A stretch of 64,000 nucleotides of DNA, taken from Anisus vortex (taxonomy: Eukaryota > Mollusca > Gastropoda > Planorbidae). The stretch spans positions 23,707,844-23,771,843 of the forward strand of contig OX421496.1 in assembly GCA_949126835.1 (NCBI GenBank), given 5' to 3'. Made by a program: the position numbers and the translations under genes. Of the stretch, positions 47,672 through 59,139 are shown in pieces. Positions within the stretch are counted from its first letter, which is position 1. Each line of letters opens with the position of its first letter. Under the pieces are notes generated by a model that saw nothing but the letters and a program-made list of their open reading frames with translations, made no database searches and was not told the origin of the DNA.

Positions 47672-47935
47672 ATCATTGAGCGGCAGCGCGTTCCACTGAC
47701 AATCCGAAGATTCTGGGTTCGAATCCTGGTGGAGGCTAAGATTTTTTCCCGGGGCTTGAAGGTATCCCTGAGTCTACCCAGCTCTGTTGGGTACTTGACA
47801 TTAGTTGGGGTAAAGTAAGCTTGTAGTCGGCTGGGCATAGTGCTAGCCACTAGCCACACATCCCCTAGTATTCCGTGGCCACAGAAACTGCCCTATGATC
47901 AGTTTGGTCCGAACGGTACTTTAGTAAAAAAAATA
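47672..47935 (+). mobile_element. SINE family A, best plus-strand copy
   Basis: The head is TTGAGCGGCAGCGCGTTCCA and GGGTTCGAATCCTGGTGGAG (intact B box). The body is CCCTGAGTCTACCCAGCTCT and TTAGTTGGGGTAAAGTAAGC. The 3' end is CAGTTTGGTCCGAACGGTAC. Short ORFs on both strands here are artefacts of the SINE. Confidence 0.75.
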
Positions 47936-48583
47936 TTTAAAAAAAAACAGTTAAAATAATGAATTTAGGCATACACATTTTGGCTCTTATGCCATTCTAT
48001 TTAGCCAGATATGGATATATTGGAACATGATGTGCACTTCATATCGACAGGCTATATATTGCAAACATTTTGACAGCAATCATGTTTTAAAAAGGTAGTG
48101 GGCTTCTTTCTTCATAACCATAACATATTTATATAGGCCTATCAATATTAAAATATTGGCTGGACATCATTGTACCACGGACCAGATATCGCCCATATAC
48201 CTTGTGTTTCGACACTTATTCTCTCGTCACCAACTCGAGTGCTAACCTTAAATTTCGGTCTGTAATCACTAGCAGCTGTTTGATGAAGGCTAATTAGCGA
48301 CATTGGCCACCAAACGGCCAGTGGACAAAATAAAAATTCAAATACAAATCGCAGAGAAATATATAATGTATTTTGTTCAAATCAATAAATCACTAAATCA
48401 GTCAATGAATCGATCTATTTTTATGTCTTTCCATCTATATAGTGCTTTGAATTTCATTAACCGAAACAAATGCAGCTATGCTTGCACTTGCATATATTAC
48501 GGAGATAATTCCCTGAAACTTATTCAAACAAAACATTTATAATACCGGTACATGTAATCTTGACTATCAATCTAAACGTTTTC

Positions 48584-48798
48584 TTTTTTTTTTTTTTTCC
48601 TGTAGGAGGCGCGGCGGAGTTTGATCTCCTTGCCCCTCCTTTGGGCCTACTAGGCATCGTATAGTTATGAGAGCCGTAGCTCGGGGGGTGGGGTAACTCA
48701 GGCCTCCTACACAGTTGTGAAAAATCTAATCGCACAAGGCGGCGGAGAAGATCTACACATTGTGTGAGGAAGCCAGAGTGATCGAACTTAGCCAAAAG
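48584..48798 (-). mobile_element. Poly(A)-tailed retroposon (SINE) with a 12-bp target duplication
   Basis: CTAAACGTTTTC occurs directly at 48572-48583 and 48799-48810, exactly bracketing the element. On the minus strand it begins GGCTAAGTTCGATCACTCTG (B-box-like) and ends in a poly(A) tail of about 15 (T-run at 48584-48598). The body is GC-rich (GATCTTCTCCGCCGCCTTGT, GTAGGAGGCCTGAGTTACCC, GGGCAAGGAGATCAAACTCC). A perfect target duplication and an intact tail suggest a fairly recent L1-type insertion. Confidence 0.8.
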
Positions 48799-48810
48799 CT
48801 AAACGTTTTC

Positions 48811-49555
48811 ACTATTTGCATTAATATTTATGTAATTGTTTTTGGCCCAAGGACCATCAATGGCTTATAAGTTATGAAATTAGCACGAAAAGAATGACTG
48901 TTGTAATTAAAATATTATGAATATTTATAATATAAAGAAATAGTTGAACATGTGTTTTTACATTTTGATCTAAATTTTACAAAAATTAACTATTTCTAAA
49001 CATTATGTTAATTTTTATAATATGTTAACATACGAATTTTTCAAAAAATTTAGTTTTATATATTTAAAAAAAAAAAAACAAAAAAAAACAACAAATGAAT
49101 AAAAAGTAATAAAGAGAGATAAAAGAACAAATAAGCAAAACCAATAGGTTTATTATCTCCCTTGTGTTAGAGTATGGTTTTAAAATGTGCGAATGTAAAT
49201 ACTTTTCTGTTTTAAAGTATAATAAATAAACTTTATCTTAAAAATACTTTTATAAAATGTAGTAATGTGTCCATTATTAATGACGAACCCAGCAAGTTTA
49301 TTTACAAGAACTAATTAAATATATCTATAAGCTTATGTTTAGCCTATGAATTTTTTTTGTTTAGGCCTGTATATTTTTATGTTTGTAATCTAATTTTCTT
49401 TAATTAAATTTTCCTTCATAAGTTTGAAAAAAAGTATTTTGCAAATAGTTTGAACTTTAGATAGGTCCAAAAGAGACCACATGATCTATATATGTATCAT
49501 TGTATCTTTCTATTTTCTATCTATCGGTCTATTTATATTTTATACTTCATCTGCT
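48811..49555. other. AT-rich sequence, no feature recognised
   Basis: It includes an A-rich stretch near 49068-49095; no ORF or repeat family was recognised. Confidence 0.4.
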
Positions 49556-50129
49556 AATATATAGGGCGTTTGCAATCCCGTGACAAAAAGCACGTGATTT
49601 GTGTTTACTTTGAGTAATGGTGTACAAGTAAATATGGCCGCTGTATTAATAAAGTTTCATATAGGCTCGAGCTTTTTTTAAATGATGTGTTGTGTTTTAA
49701 GTCTTATTAAGATTTAAGCTGTATTATGTATGTTAAATAAAATAGGCTATTTTATTATTATCATAGACATAGATCATAGACGATGTGAGCCTAATAGTGA
49801 CTTGACTAGATAGCCTATTCACCAACAATATCACTTGACATCGTAGCCTAGCCTACGAAACATTAAAAATGTAGGCCTATAAAGTGAAATTGAAAGTGTA
49901 AATAGGTCTAGCCGGCCCTAGCCTAATCACAGTAATCAATTAATCTACAGTACTACTATTTACCTCCTTATTTTTGAGTAGGATAGCCAATATTCAGATG
50001 TGAATTTTGCATAATAAAGAAGTACTTCACTTTCACCACGTTACATTTGTACCTCAAGTGGCTTCTTTATTTACACAAATACGTCACTAAAAACCTAAGC
50101 CACGCCCACTAAGAACGCTCTATACCCAT

Positions 50130-50207
50130 CTCACTCTCTCTCTGACTATCTATATATCTATCATCTATCTATCTATCTATCTATCCGTGATATATACATA
50201 GATGGAT

Positions 50208-50298
<91 letters not shown>

Positions 50299-50308
50299 AG
50301 ATAGATAG
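50130..50308. repeat. (GATA)n microsatellite with an inverted (TATC)n shoulder
   Basis: (ATCT)n at 50145-50185 is followed by GATAGATA-type repeats at 50200-50308, giving a self-complementary layout. It abuts the left end of the foldback-like element. Confidence 0.9.
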
Positions 50309-50317
50309 TGAGACGGT

Positions 50318-51282
50318 TACCCGACATTTAAACATGCGACAGATAAACATGCGACACTTAAACATAGACACTTAACCACACGTCAGATAAACATACGGAC
50401 ATTTAATCACACGACATTTAAACATAAGGACACTTAATCCCACGACAGATAAACATACAGACACTTAGTGACAGATAAACACACTTTTTCACTATACCAT
50501 TAACATAAATCGGAAAATAATATAGATTATGTTGCCAATAATGAAAAATCGGTATAGAGGGAAGGAAAATACCCCATGGCATCAACAGGCCTACCGGGAC
50601 ACCTATGCCCTACGCCCACCCTTGGTTTTCCTCACTCCCATATTTATAATGACTTTAACCTTAATATTTATTTCTTTTTATTAAGTTTTTTTTTTGTTTT
50701 TAACTAGAAATCTATGTATGCATACAACATTAGTTAAACAAAAAAAAGCGTTCAGTGTGTTATCCCGACTTTTTGCTCAGTAAAAGTCTTGCATACTATC
50801 TATGAGCCGGGCAATATAGGCTATCAGTACCATAGTCTTATGCATATCTAGTGCTCAATTATAAATACTTTATTGTTCTTAATGTTTTGGTTATTAAAAT
50901 TTTAAAACGTATTCATATTTTTGCATTTTTGGGAACTTAGTTATAAATAGAGTATTTTTATTCTTGCCACCATCATTATCAAATTAATTTTAAAAGCTAT
51001 TTCTAAATAATCATTGACCAATGCAATTAAAAGCTATAAGTGTCAATTCGACCCACTAGTAGATATAAGAAGTATTGTGTTTTTTTTAAAAATAAAACAA
51101 GGTGTATGAGTTACATTGTAGCCGAATACAGTTAAACTACGAAGCAGGGATGGCGCTAGTAAAGACATAACGGATAAGTGGATTATGTAATACTGGCCGT
51201 CCGACCGCTGGTCTGGGCAGCCACGTGTGAACTTCAATGTGAAGTCCCGCCCCTTCATCTAAACCAGACAGCAATTTTTCCC
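50318..51282. repeat. Left inverted arm of the foldback-like element
   Basis: It contains the ACATTTAAACATGCGACAGA tandem portion, TTTTCACTATACCATTAA, the GC-richer CATCAACAGGCCTACCGGGA block, AAGTCTTGCATACTATCTAT, and inner AATTCGACCCACTAGTAG to GACCGCTGGTCTGGGCAGCC. All recur inverted in 52176-53437 at roughly 90-95% by eye. Confidence 0.75.
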
Positions 51283-51369
51283 TTTCTCTCTCTCTTTTAC
51301 TTTCATTATTTTTGTTCTAATTTTCTCGAATATCAAACATTTTAATAATATATTATAGACGAAAAATAT

Positions 51370-52170
51370 ACTATATTTGACCCACTAGTAGAAATAAGAT
51401 TTTTTTTTTTAATAAACAAGGTTATGGGTTACATTTAACCACCTTGTAGTCGAATACAGTTAAAACACGAAGAAGGTATAGGGCTAGTGAAGACATAACG
51501 GTTTAGTGCTAAGTACATTACGTAATGCTCGACGCCTGATCGCAGGTCTGCACCAAGACCATCGTAAACGATTACGATGGACAGCCAGCCACGCGTGTGA
51601 AGTACTGCCCTTTCATCCAATTTCGACCAGAGAGCCAATAAAAAGAATTGTGGCGTCACAAAACCGCCCCTACCCATAGACTAGTCGCTAACACAGAAAC
51701 GTGTATATTATATAAACTAACAATAAAAAAATATAATCAACAACTTTCTTTAAATCTATATGTTTATTAACTCTGTACCATTTTTTTTCAATCAAACTAT
51801 TATTTATAATACTTGTTTATAAGCTTACACAAAAATTCTAACTATGGATAACATATTGAACTCTTTTGTTTCATTAATTGTATGTGTATATAGTTCAAAT
51901 AAAACATTAAAAAAAATTAAAACAATAGAATAAATTCAATAAAAATAGGGTTGAAATGGGAGTGAGGAAAACCAATGATGGGTGTAGGGCACAGGTGTCC
52001 CCGTAGGCACGTTGATGCCATGAGATATTTCCCCCCCCCCCCTATCCCATTACTTTTACTATTTGTAACAAAATCTATATAATTTTTCTATTTATTTTAA
52101 TGGTAATGGTATAGTGAAAATGTGTGTTTATCTGTCGGGATAGGGGGGGGGCTGTTGTATGTGACGCCAC
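51370..52170. repeat. Diverged copies of arm sequence inside the foldback centre
   Basis: 51370-51675 is a direct diverged copy of the inner left arm (TTGACCCACTAGTAGAAATA, GAAGACATAACGG, GTGGCGTCACAAAA). 51845-52165 is a diverged copy of the outer right arm (GAAATGGGAGTGAGGAAAAC, GTCCCCGTAGGCACGTTGAT, TGTGTTTATCTGTCGG). The centre thus looks like an older element of the same family. Confidence 0.6.
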
Positions 52171-52175
52171 AGTTT

Positions 52176-53437
52176 TTTTAGTTGCTGTCTGGTCGGATGA
52201 AGGGGCGGGTCTTACTTCACGCGTGGCTGCCCAGACCAGCGATCGGACGGCTAGTATTACATAACACTTATCCGTTATGTCTTCACTAGCGCCATCCCTT
52301 CTTCGTGTTTTAACTGTATTTGGCTACAATGTAACTCATACACCTTGTTTTATTTTTAAAAAATAATACTTCTTATACCTACTAGTGGGTCGAATTGACA
52401 CATAGGCCTATAGCTTTTAATTGCATTATCCAATGATTATTTATAAATAGATTTTAAAATATATTTGATAATTATGATGGCAATATTAAAAATACTATAT
52501 TTTTAATTAGGTTCCCCAAAATGCAAAAATCTGAATACGTTTTAAAATTGTAATAACCAAAACATTAAGAACAATAAAGTATTTATAATTGAGCACTAGA
52601 TATGCATAAGACTATGGTAACACCATCCATTCTGTTGAGCTTGCATCTTTTGCCTATCAAAGATTTAATTTATAGTGCCTCACTGAAGGTTGTTTATACT
52701 GAACCTTTAAGTATGTATTATTCGTTCTATATGTGCTTGTTAAGGTCCTTTGTTATCTACATAGATACAATGTAGATTATGTTTAAAGGACCGTGAAGCA
52801 CGTGCAGTTAACCTTTATTGAGCTGCAAACTTTCTGCAATTTCTGCGAACAATGGCTCACCTTTCGTACCAATGAAAAATCTCTATTGCCCTGCTTATAG
52901 ATAGTATGCAAGACTTCTACTGAGCGAAAAGTTGGGATAACACACTGAACGCTTTTTTTTTTGTTTAATTAATGTTGTATGTATACATAGATTTCTAGTT
53001 CAAAAGCTAAAAAAAAAACTCAATAAAAAGAAATAAATATTAAGGTTAAATTCATTATAAATATCGATGAAATGGGAGTGAGGAAAACCAAGGGTGGGCG
53101 TAGGGCATAGGTGTCCCCGTAGGCCTGTTGATGCCATGAGGGATTTTCCTTCCCTCTATCCCGTTTTTTTAAACTATTGGCAACATAATCTATATTATTT
53201 TCCTATGTATTTTAATGGTATAGTGAAAATGTGTGTTTATCTGTCGCTATGATTAACTGTCCGTATGTTTAAGTGTCGTGTGATTAAGTGTCCGTATGTT
53301 TATCTGTCGTGGGATTAAGTGTCCGTATGTTTAAATGTCGTGTGATTAAATGTCCGTATGTTTATCTGACGTGTGGTTAAGTGTCTATGTTTAAGTGTCG
53401 CATGTTTATCTGTCGCATGTTTAAATGTCGGGACACG
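52176..53437. repeat. Right inverted arm of the foldback-like element
   Basis: Complement of 50318-51282 plus an extra segment at about 52625-52895. The outer part (53235-53437) consists of GTCCGTATGTTTATCTGTCG-type units, with more copies than the left arm. Confidence 0.75.
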
Positions 53438-53589
53438 AGTGAGACAGTCAGACACTTATTAAAAAAAATATCTATGTATCTGAATGTCTCTCTATTAATT
53501 CTCTGTATCTTTCAGTCAACATATCCTTTTTTATCTTTATACTTCTATCCAGCTATCAATATATCCGTCTATCTCTATTCTGAAGTTTG

Positions 53590-53845
53590 TTACTTTCTAT
53601 CGATTATATTTGGCTGGGTGTTTCTCTCTGACATATTTTATATATGAATGACTTACCGAATCAATTAAATCAACACAGGAAGAAAAGTCGGTTATTTGCA
53701 GATGATTGTATAGTTTATAGAACAATTAAATCAACACAGGAAGAAAAGTAGGTTATTTGCAGATGATTGTATAGTTTATAGAACAATTAAATCAATACAG
53801 GAAGAAAAGTAGGTTATTTGCAGATGATTGTATAGTTTATATGTA
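53590..53845 (+). pseudogene. LINE reverse-transcriptase core fragment with a triplicated FADD motif
   Basis: Translation near 53600-53720 gives MNDLP, then RKKSRLFADDCIVYRTIKST. These match the INDLP and RLFADDC(V/L)(V/L)Y motifs of CR1/Jockey-type reverse transcriptases, with FADD as the catalytic aspartate pair. The 61-bp segment from CAATTAAATCAACACAGGAA to GATGATTGTATAGTTTATAG is repeated three times (starts 53662, 53723, 53784). Since 61 is not a multiple of 3, later copies are out of frame. Sequence homology then stops at a G-run (53843). Confidence 0.7.
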
Positions 53846-54059
53846 GGGGGGGGGAGTTATTAGAGTTTTATGTAAAGAGCAGGTATGGGTTTTCGAATTA
53901 TAACACACCATCACCTATCTACATATTATATTACATCTATTTACATTTATATACAAGGGGAGGGGACGGGTATATCTGTGCATGCCTAAATTGTGGTAGG
54001 CAGGTAGGATTAGCTACCTGGATGAACCAATACTAAAAACTACAATTACTAGCTAACTA

Positions 54060-54155
54060 TACTAAATACTCAGCGCACTGAGCATGCTATTATAGCATGG
54101 ATAGTTGCGCTATAAAAGTGCTCATTATTATTATTATTATTATTACTAAATAAAC
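54060..54155 (+). mobile_element. SINE-like tail element (family C), plus strand
   Basis: CAGCGCACTGAGCATGCTAT, TATAGCATGGATAG, GCGCTATAAAAGTGCTC and (ATT)7. Relative of 35078-35175. Confidence 0.45.
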
Positions 54156-54159
54156 TAAA

Positions 54160-55340
54160 CACACAACGACCAACTACAAATAGACAAACATAAACAACGT
54201 ACACTACAACAATGTATCTAACTATCGATAGAACAAATAATCTTTTGAAGAGTCAACATAACAAGTTTATTCATATTATAATAAGCCCTAACCATCAATA
54301 TCAACAACAACTAAATAAATCCATCATCTACCAACGTCATTTCTCACTAAATAAATCATCATCTCTACCAACTATTAATTCACATACTACAAAATCTTAA
54401 TTCAAATCTTCTCATCACTTAACACACTAATATGATACTAATATCTAACCAAGAAAATATAACAACAGATCTAGCAATTATAACATCTAACTTAAAAATA
54501 ATATATAACCAGAGACCAACAAGGTAGGTTTTATCCGACCTAATTAATAAGAATAAATATAAAAAGCAAACATTAGGTCAACAATAATAAATATATTCTA
54601 CACAATGCGGCGGAAACACAGAGACCATTAAAAAATGGCCGCCTCCTTGTATGTTTGCTGTCCATTTAATGTACTTCGAAAATCCCCATATTATCTTACC
54701 CATCACACAAAATAACTAATCATCCTGTCAAATTGTTAACGTTAAGATAACAATGAACAGTTTATCGTACATATTTTAACAATGAAAGTAATAAAACTAT
54801 ATAATAACTCAAAACTTACGGGACTCTTAAGAGATGCAAAGCTGGGCCACACACAATAAAAAGAATTTACTGCTGACCAGAAGGGGATTAAATAGCCCTC
54901 TAGGGTGAATCGACAACTATTACTGAATTACTGACCAATCCGATTCAAATAGGATTAAAATACAGACCAATCCTAATCATTTAACCACGGCCAATCAGAT
55001 TCAAGCAACTTGACCAGGCGCTCAAAAATAATTAGTTAAAAAAATGTTAAAAGTGTGCTTCATATTATAAGTAAAACGAAGACCTCTAAATATATAAACA
55101 ATCTACTAAAATAAACTATATATATATACAAACTACAGTACCTTTCCTACTAATTACTAATAACCATCTTCCCCCACAATAATCGTTAACAAAGTTATTT
55201 ACCCAAAACGGATAAGTTTTGGTACAGAATTTAGTAATTAACAAGGAAAATATAGCAAAAAAACACAATCATACACCGTAGACTGGTATAGTAAAAAAAC
55301 AAAAATACAACGTAAACTGGTCACCAGTTCACATATAAAA
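54160..55340. other. AT-rich spacer between LINE pieces, no feature recognised
   Basis: It separates the FADD fragment from the C-terminal LINE fragment downstream. Unlike most of the window it is A-rich on the plus strand with many ACTAAT/AAC words. No ORF with recognisable content. Confidence 0.4.
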
Positions 55341-55354
55341 CAATAAAGACAGAA

Positions 55355-55780
55355 AAAAATGGTGAACTTTTACAAAAAAAAACTTCACAACCGTTATTCA
55401 CAACTGACAAGAGTAACACCAATAGTTAAGTCACTAAACCTAGAAACACTAGAGGACAGAAGAGCAAAGAGTAAAGTAGTAATAATACATAAGGCATTAA
55501 ATTCATATTTAGAAATAAAACAAAAAAACAATCTGTTACAATGCTCAGATAAACATAATAACAAAAACACTTTCCTTTTCCCTTTGAAAGAACAAATGCA
55601 TATAAGTTAAGTACTCTTTCTTCCCGAGTGGTATCCGAGCATGGAATGCCTAAGCAAACCAGGAAAAACACAGTAACTTAACACCATTTAGGGCACTAAA
55701 GAGAACGCAGGACTAGACTCAAATCACGGATGTGCGTAGGACGCATTTTGTCTGTATAATACATATTTTATGTTTACATT
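55355..55780 (+). pseudogene. CR1/Jockey-like LINE C-terminal end
   Basis: Frame 55359-55610 has TRVTPIVKSLNLETLEDRRA and SKVVIIHKALNSYLE. A shifted frame then gives YSFFPSGIRAWNALSKPG around 55612-55665. This is the standard C-terminal order (SLGLxxLExRR, LxxxYK/HKxL, SFFPRxxxxWNxLP). It matches 30945-31410 closely in nucleotides, including the trailing GACTAGACTCAAA. It may be the same insertion as 53590-53845. Confidence 0.7.
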
Positions 55781-56723
55781 CAGACATTAATCAAAAATCT
55801 GTCTATCAATTTGTTTCTCTCTCCAAAAAAATTATTTTGACTTCTTTCTAAAACCAGCATTGAACTTTCTCTCTATTAAAGACAGAGAACGCTTTCTAGG
55901 CCTACAACATGTTTGCTCTCTGTAAAAATATCTCTTTTCATTTAGCATAAGCGCCTGTCCATGGTGTGAAATTTATTGCGCGCAAAGACGTTTAGTATAG
56001 TGACAGTCTAATCAAGTAGCACACATTAAAGCCAATTTACTTTATGGGGCACAATTCTTCAACTCAGTTTGTTGGAGTGCGGGGAAGCCGGAAATGAGTC
56101 AGCCAAAACACTCTCTCTCTCCCCACCTGGATTATTATTCTCGTTCAATGCCTGGACCGCTTTCATGATGTCGTTGACAACCGCTTAGTTTACACAGGGG
56201 CCTGAACCGCGATATTTATATTCGACTGGTGTCAAAGCAACGGCTATTGTTTGGGCACTTATAGATCTTATGGCTTAGAGAAATCGACCACATGGATTTA
56301 GTTTCAGCATGTCTGTTTAAAGATAAGGCACTGTCCATAAAGAACGTCACGCTATTTTTGACCAGTTTTACCACCCTCCCCCCTCCCTGTCACAAATCTC
56401 GGACCACCCCCCCCCCCCCCGCCTAAAGTACGTCACACTTTCGAAAAAATTTTTGTTTTATTAACACCTATTTAAAATTTACTTTAAAACACACTTCACT
56501 ATTAAACACTGTTAAAATATAACATGTTCACTTAAAAGAACTATCACATTATCAAAATAACTTTAATAGTAATAAGTTTAATAGTTTATTGTCCGCAGTT
56601 GTGACAGTTATTCATTGAAGCAGTAACTCAATCTATATTTAATTTGAAAACAAAAATTGCAAAGTTTATACTAGACAATATAACACACATCATTTATATG
56701 CTGCTTTTTCATTTACAATAGGT

Positions 56724-56805
56724 GAGGTCAAGTTTTAGATAGTCTTCCGATTATGCAATCTTTTTTTTACACAGGATATGAAGTAGATTAGCGAAACTTG
56801 ACCTC
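56724..56805. repeat. 12-bp inverted repeat in the DNA transposon's left half
   Basis: GAGGTCAAGTTT (56724-56735) and AAACTTGACCTC (56794-56805) could form a hairpin with a 58-nt loop; subterminal hairpins are common in such elements. Confidence 0.4.
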
Positions 56806-57648
56806 GCCCAGTGATTAAATAAAAAAAAGGAAACAAAAAAAAATGATCAAAAATTGACGGGATTGACAAATTATGTGCTGTGATTTATGTTTATGTAGGT
56901 CGGTGATTTTAAGGGTCAGTGATTTTGAATGAGAGAAAGGAGAGGGTTATGAATTACTTTGTCCTTCATTAAAATTATCTTTTGTATTTGTTATAACATT
57001 AAAACAAAGATGTCTAAATAACTAAACAATATACTATGCTAAATTATATGTATTTAAAAACTAGAATACATTCCCGAACGACTAAAGTATTAATTACATT
57101 TCCTAGCTTAAATTTCTAAACCAAATTATCTAACTAAGAAGTCGAGGCGTGGTTTATCAATTACTTTGTCCCTCATAAAATATTTCATTGTCCAGTGTGT
57201 TGTGAATGTATGTAGTTTGTGCGTGAGGCTCTTAACGTTTTGGGAAAGTACAAATAATTTAGGGCTTACTTAAATACACTCTCGTGTCTTTAATATAAAG
57301 ATGTTTTAGAGTGACAGTTTGGTGTAAACATTATGTATATAAGTATTGTTTTATATTTTTAAAAAGCCCCGAAATGGGTTTAAGTCGCTAGACCATATGG
57401 CATTTTTCAGATTTCTTTTTCCAATTATTTTAAATTTGGTTTTTATCCATTTAGATTAATTAAAGTAATAGGTAGGATTTTCTTGGTAGTTTAATTTAAT
57501 ATAGGGTTGTACATAGGGTAAGTTTGTAGATATTTAGCAATAGGAGATTTAGAATAATATTTAGCACAGATTGACCGGAAATAAGGCAATGTTAGGGTAG
57601 TTAAAAAAGGAATTTCTGGTTAGCGGTCAGGGACGTCCGGTCAATTAG

Positions 57649-57656
57649 TATAAATA
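57649..57656 (+). promoter_or_regulatory. LTR TATA box
   Basis: TATAAATA followed by AGAGGGGAG in an otherwise TATA-poor stretch; expected start of R near 57680. The second copy is at 61227-61234 in the 3' LTR. Inferred from sequence and position. Confidence 0.5.
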
Positions 57657-58069
57657 AGAGGGGAGTAATTAAACATATCCGGTGATGCCTTTGTTGTAAA
57701 GTGGCCAGTGGCTATTGTGTGGCGATTTGACAAAGATTGTGGGAATTGTTCGAACCTATTGTAAGTTGAATTTTTATTACCGTACTCTTTAAAATGTTTA
57801 TTTTGTCTAATACTATGTCTCAGTTGTTTATTTTGTGCCGATTAAACCATTATTGAAGATGATTGCTAAGATTTTAATGGATTTAAGTGTCTAATTAGGA
57901 TTAGACATTCCCGCGCCATGTTGGGATTTTCTATGTAAATGTATATTTCTTAGTATTTGATGTATTCCACATTTTGATGTAATGTAGCCTAGTGGCTGCA
58001 ATGAAATAAATATAGGGTTTAAATTGTTGGCTCAAAGCCTTCACTGGCCAGCTAGAAAATATTGGATAT

Positions 58070-58530
58070 ATATGTATGATTATTAATGTTGATAGGTTAA
58101 AGATTCCTATTCACTTAGAAATCAAAGGTGGTAGTATGGATTTATGCTTCTGGCTAGTAGCCTTAATTGGTAAGCCAGTTGACATGTTAAAGATTTCTAT
58201 TCAGTTAGAAATGGTAGATTATTATGTTGTTCCTCTGGCGACAAGCCAGTTGACATGTTAAGGATTTCTATTCAGTTAGAAATGGTAGATTATTAATATT
58301 ATTATGTTGTTCCTCTAGCGACAAGCCGGTTGACATGTTAAGGATTTCTATTAGATTAGAAATATAAGTATAAAGTGGTGTTCGGTTATGTTGTCCTTCT
58401 GGTAACTAGCCTTTATTGGCAAGCCGGTTGGCGGGTTAAAGATTTCTATTCAGCTAGAAATTAAAGAGGGTATTATGAATTTATTCTTCTGGCTGTTAGC
58501 CTTTATTGGCGAGCAGGTAGATTACTATGG
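58070..58530. repeat. Diverged ~75-100 bp repeats within the LTR
   Basis: About six units of GACATGTTAAGGATTTCTAT, TCAGTTAGAAATGGTAGATT, TTGTTCCTCTGGCGACAAGC. Copied at 61648-62108. Open frames across them are artefacts. Confidence 0.7.
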
Positions 58531-59041
58531 GCTTAGAGATTGTTGATAGCAGGTTTAGTCAATTGAGGAGGTAGTGATGATAGTAGTAGTTTATGTATAT
58601 AGTATATAGGAGTTATGCCCTTCCCATAAACTTCATTGTCGGGAGAGGAGCTGCCAAAGGCTAATCCTGCTTTGGCTTCACTGTCTAACAATTGACTACC
58701 TAATAGTAAAGTGCTTATTGTCTTATTAAATATGTACATATTAATTCACTTATATGCCTATTATTACCATGTTGTTTTAATGTCTTATTTCTAATTGCAA
58801 ACATACCATCTAATATTAGAGGGCCATGTCTCTCAAATGTATATGTATTGATTTTCTTGTTTTACCATATCTATAAATGTTTAATTTTAACCTTTTCTTT
58901 ATTTCTATTACATAGGTCCTAATCGACCTGTCTATCGTTGGTTTTTTTATAGAGGGTTGTAAACGTTTTGTTATATGGGGTTGTAATTGTTTGATTTCTT
59001 TTCATAATTGATTTCCCTTAAAGGGATTATTTCTTGTCGAA

Positions 59042-59047
59042 AATAAA
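59042..59047 (+). terminator. LTR polyadenylation signal
   Basis: AATAAA followed about 45 bp on by the GT-rich GTAGTGTTGTTGTTGGTCTG. This would define the end of R at about 59065 and a U5 of about 320 bp. The second copy is AATAAA at 62620-62625. Confidence 0.65.
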
Positions 59048-59139
59048 CGTATAATTTTAGTGACAAAATAGTGATTTATTTCTTTATTTGTAGTGTTGTT
59101 GTTGGTCTGTTTAGGCTAGTATAGCCTCCCCGTACCCAC

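Larger units (their letters stand above)
50318..53437. mobile_element. Foldback-like element with ~1-kb inverted arms
   Basis: The left arm begins ACCCGACATTTAAACATGCG and the right arm ends with its near-exact complement, CATGTTTAAATGTCGGG. Arms stay alignable inward to about 51282 and 52176. Their outer 160-210 bp are tandem motifs (ACAGATAAACATACGGACAC), as in Foldback elements. AGTGAGACGGT (50307-50317) and AGTGAGACAGT (53438-53448) flank it directly, a possible ~9-11 bp target duplication with one mismatch. No transposase is present. The right arm carries about 270 bp (52625-52895) absent from the left. Confidence 0.75.

Noticed and set aside
47626..47859. ORFs on both strands at 47.63-47.86 kb and at 7.88-8.25 kb
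   Set aside because: They lie in SINE family A copies.
49560..50122. Possible MITE with TATAGGGCGTT/AACGCTCTATA ends
   Set aside because: Only about 11 bp of imperfect inverted match and no clear target duplication.
50177..50371. ORFs starting MSMFKCRMF at both ends of 50.2-53.6 kb
   Set aside because: They are readings of the foldback arm tips and the GATA microsatellite; identity is due to the inverted repeat.
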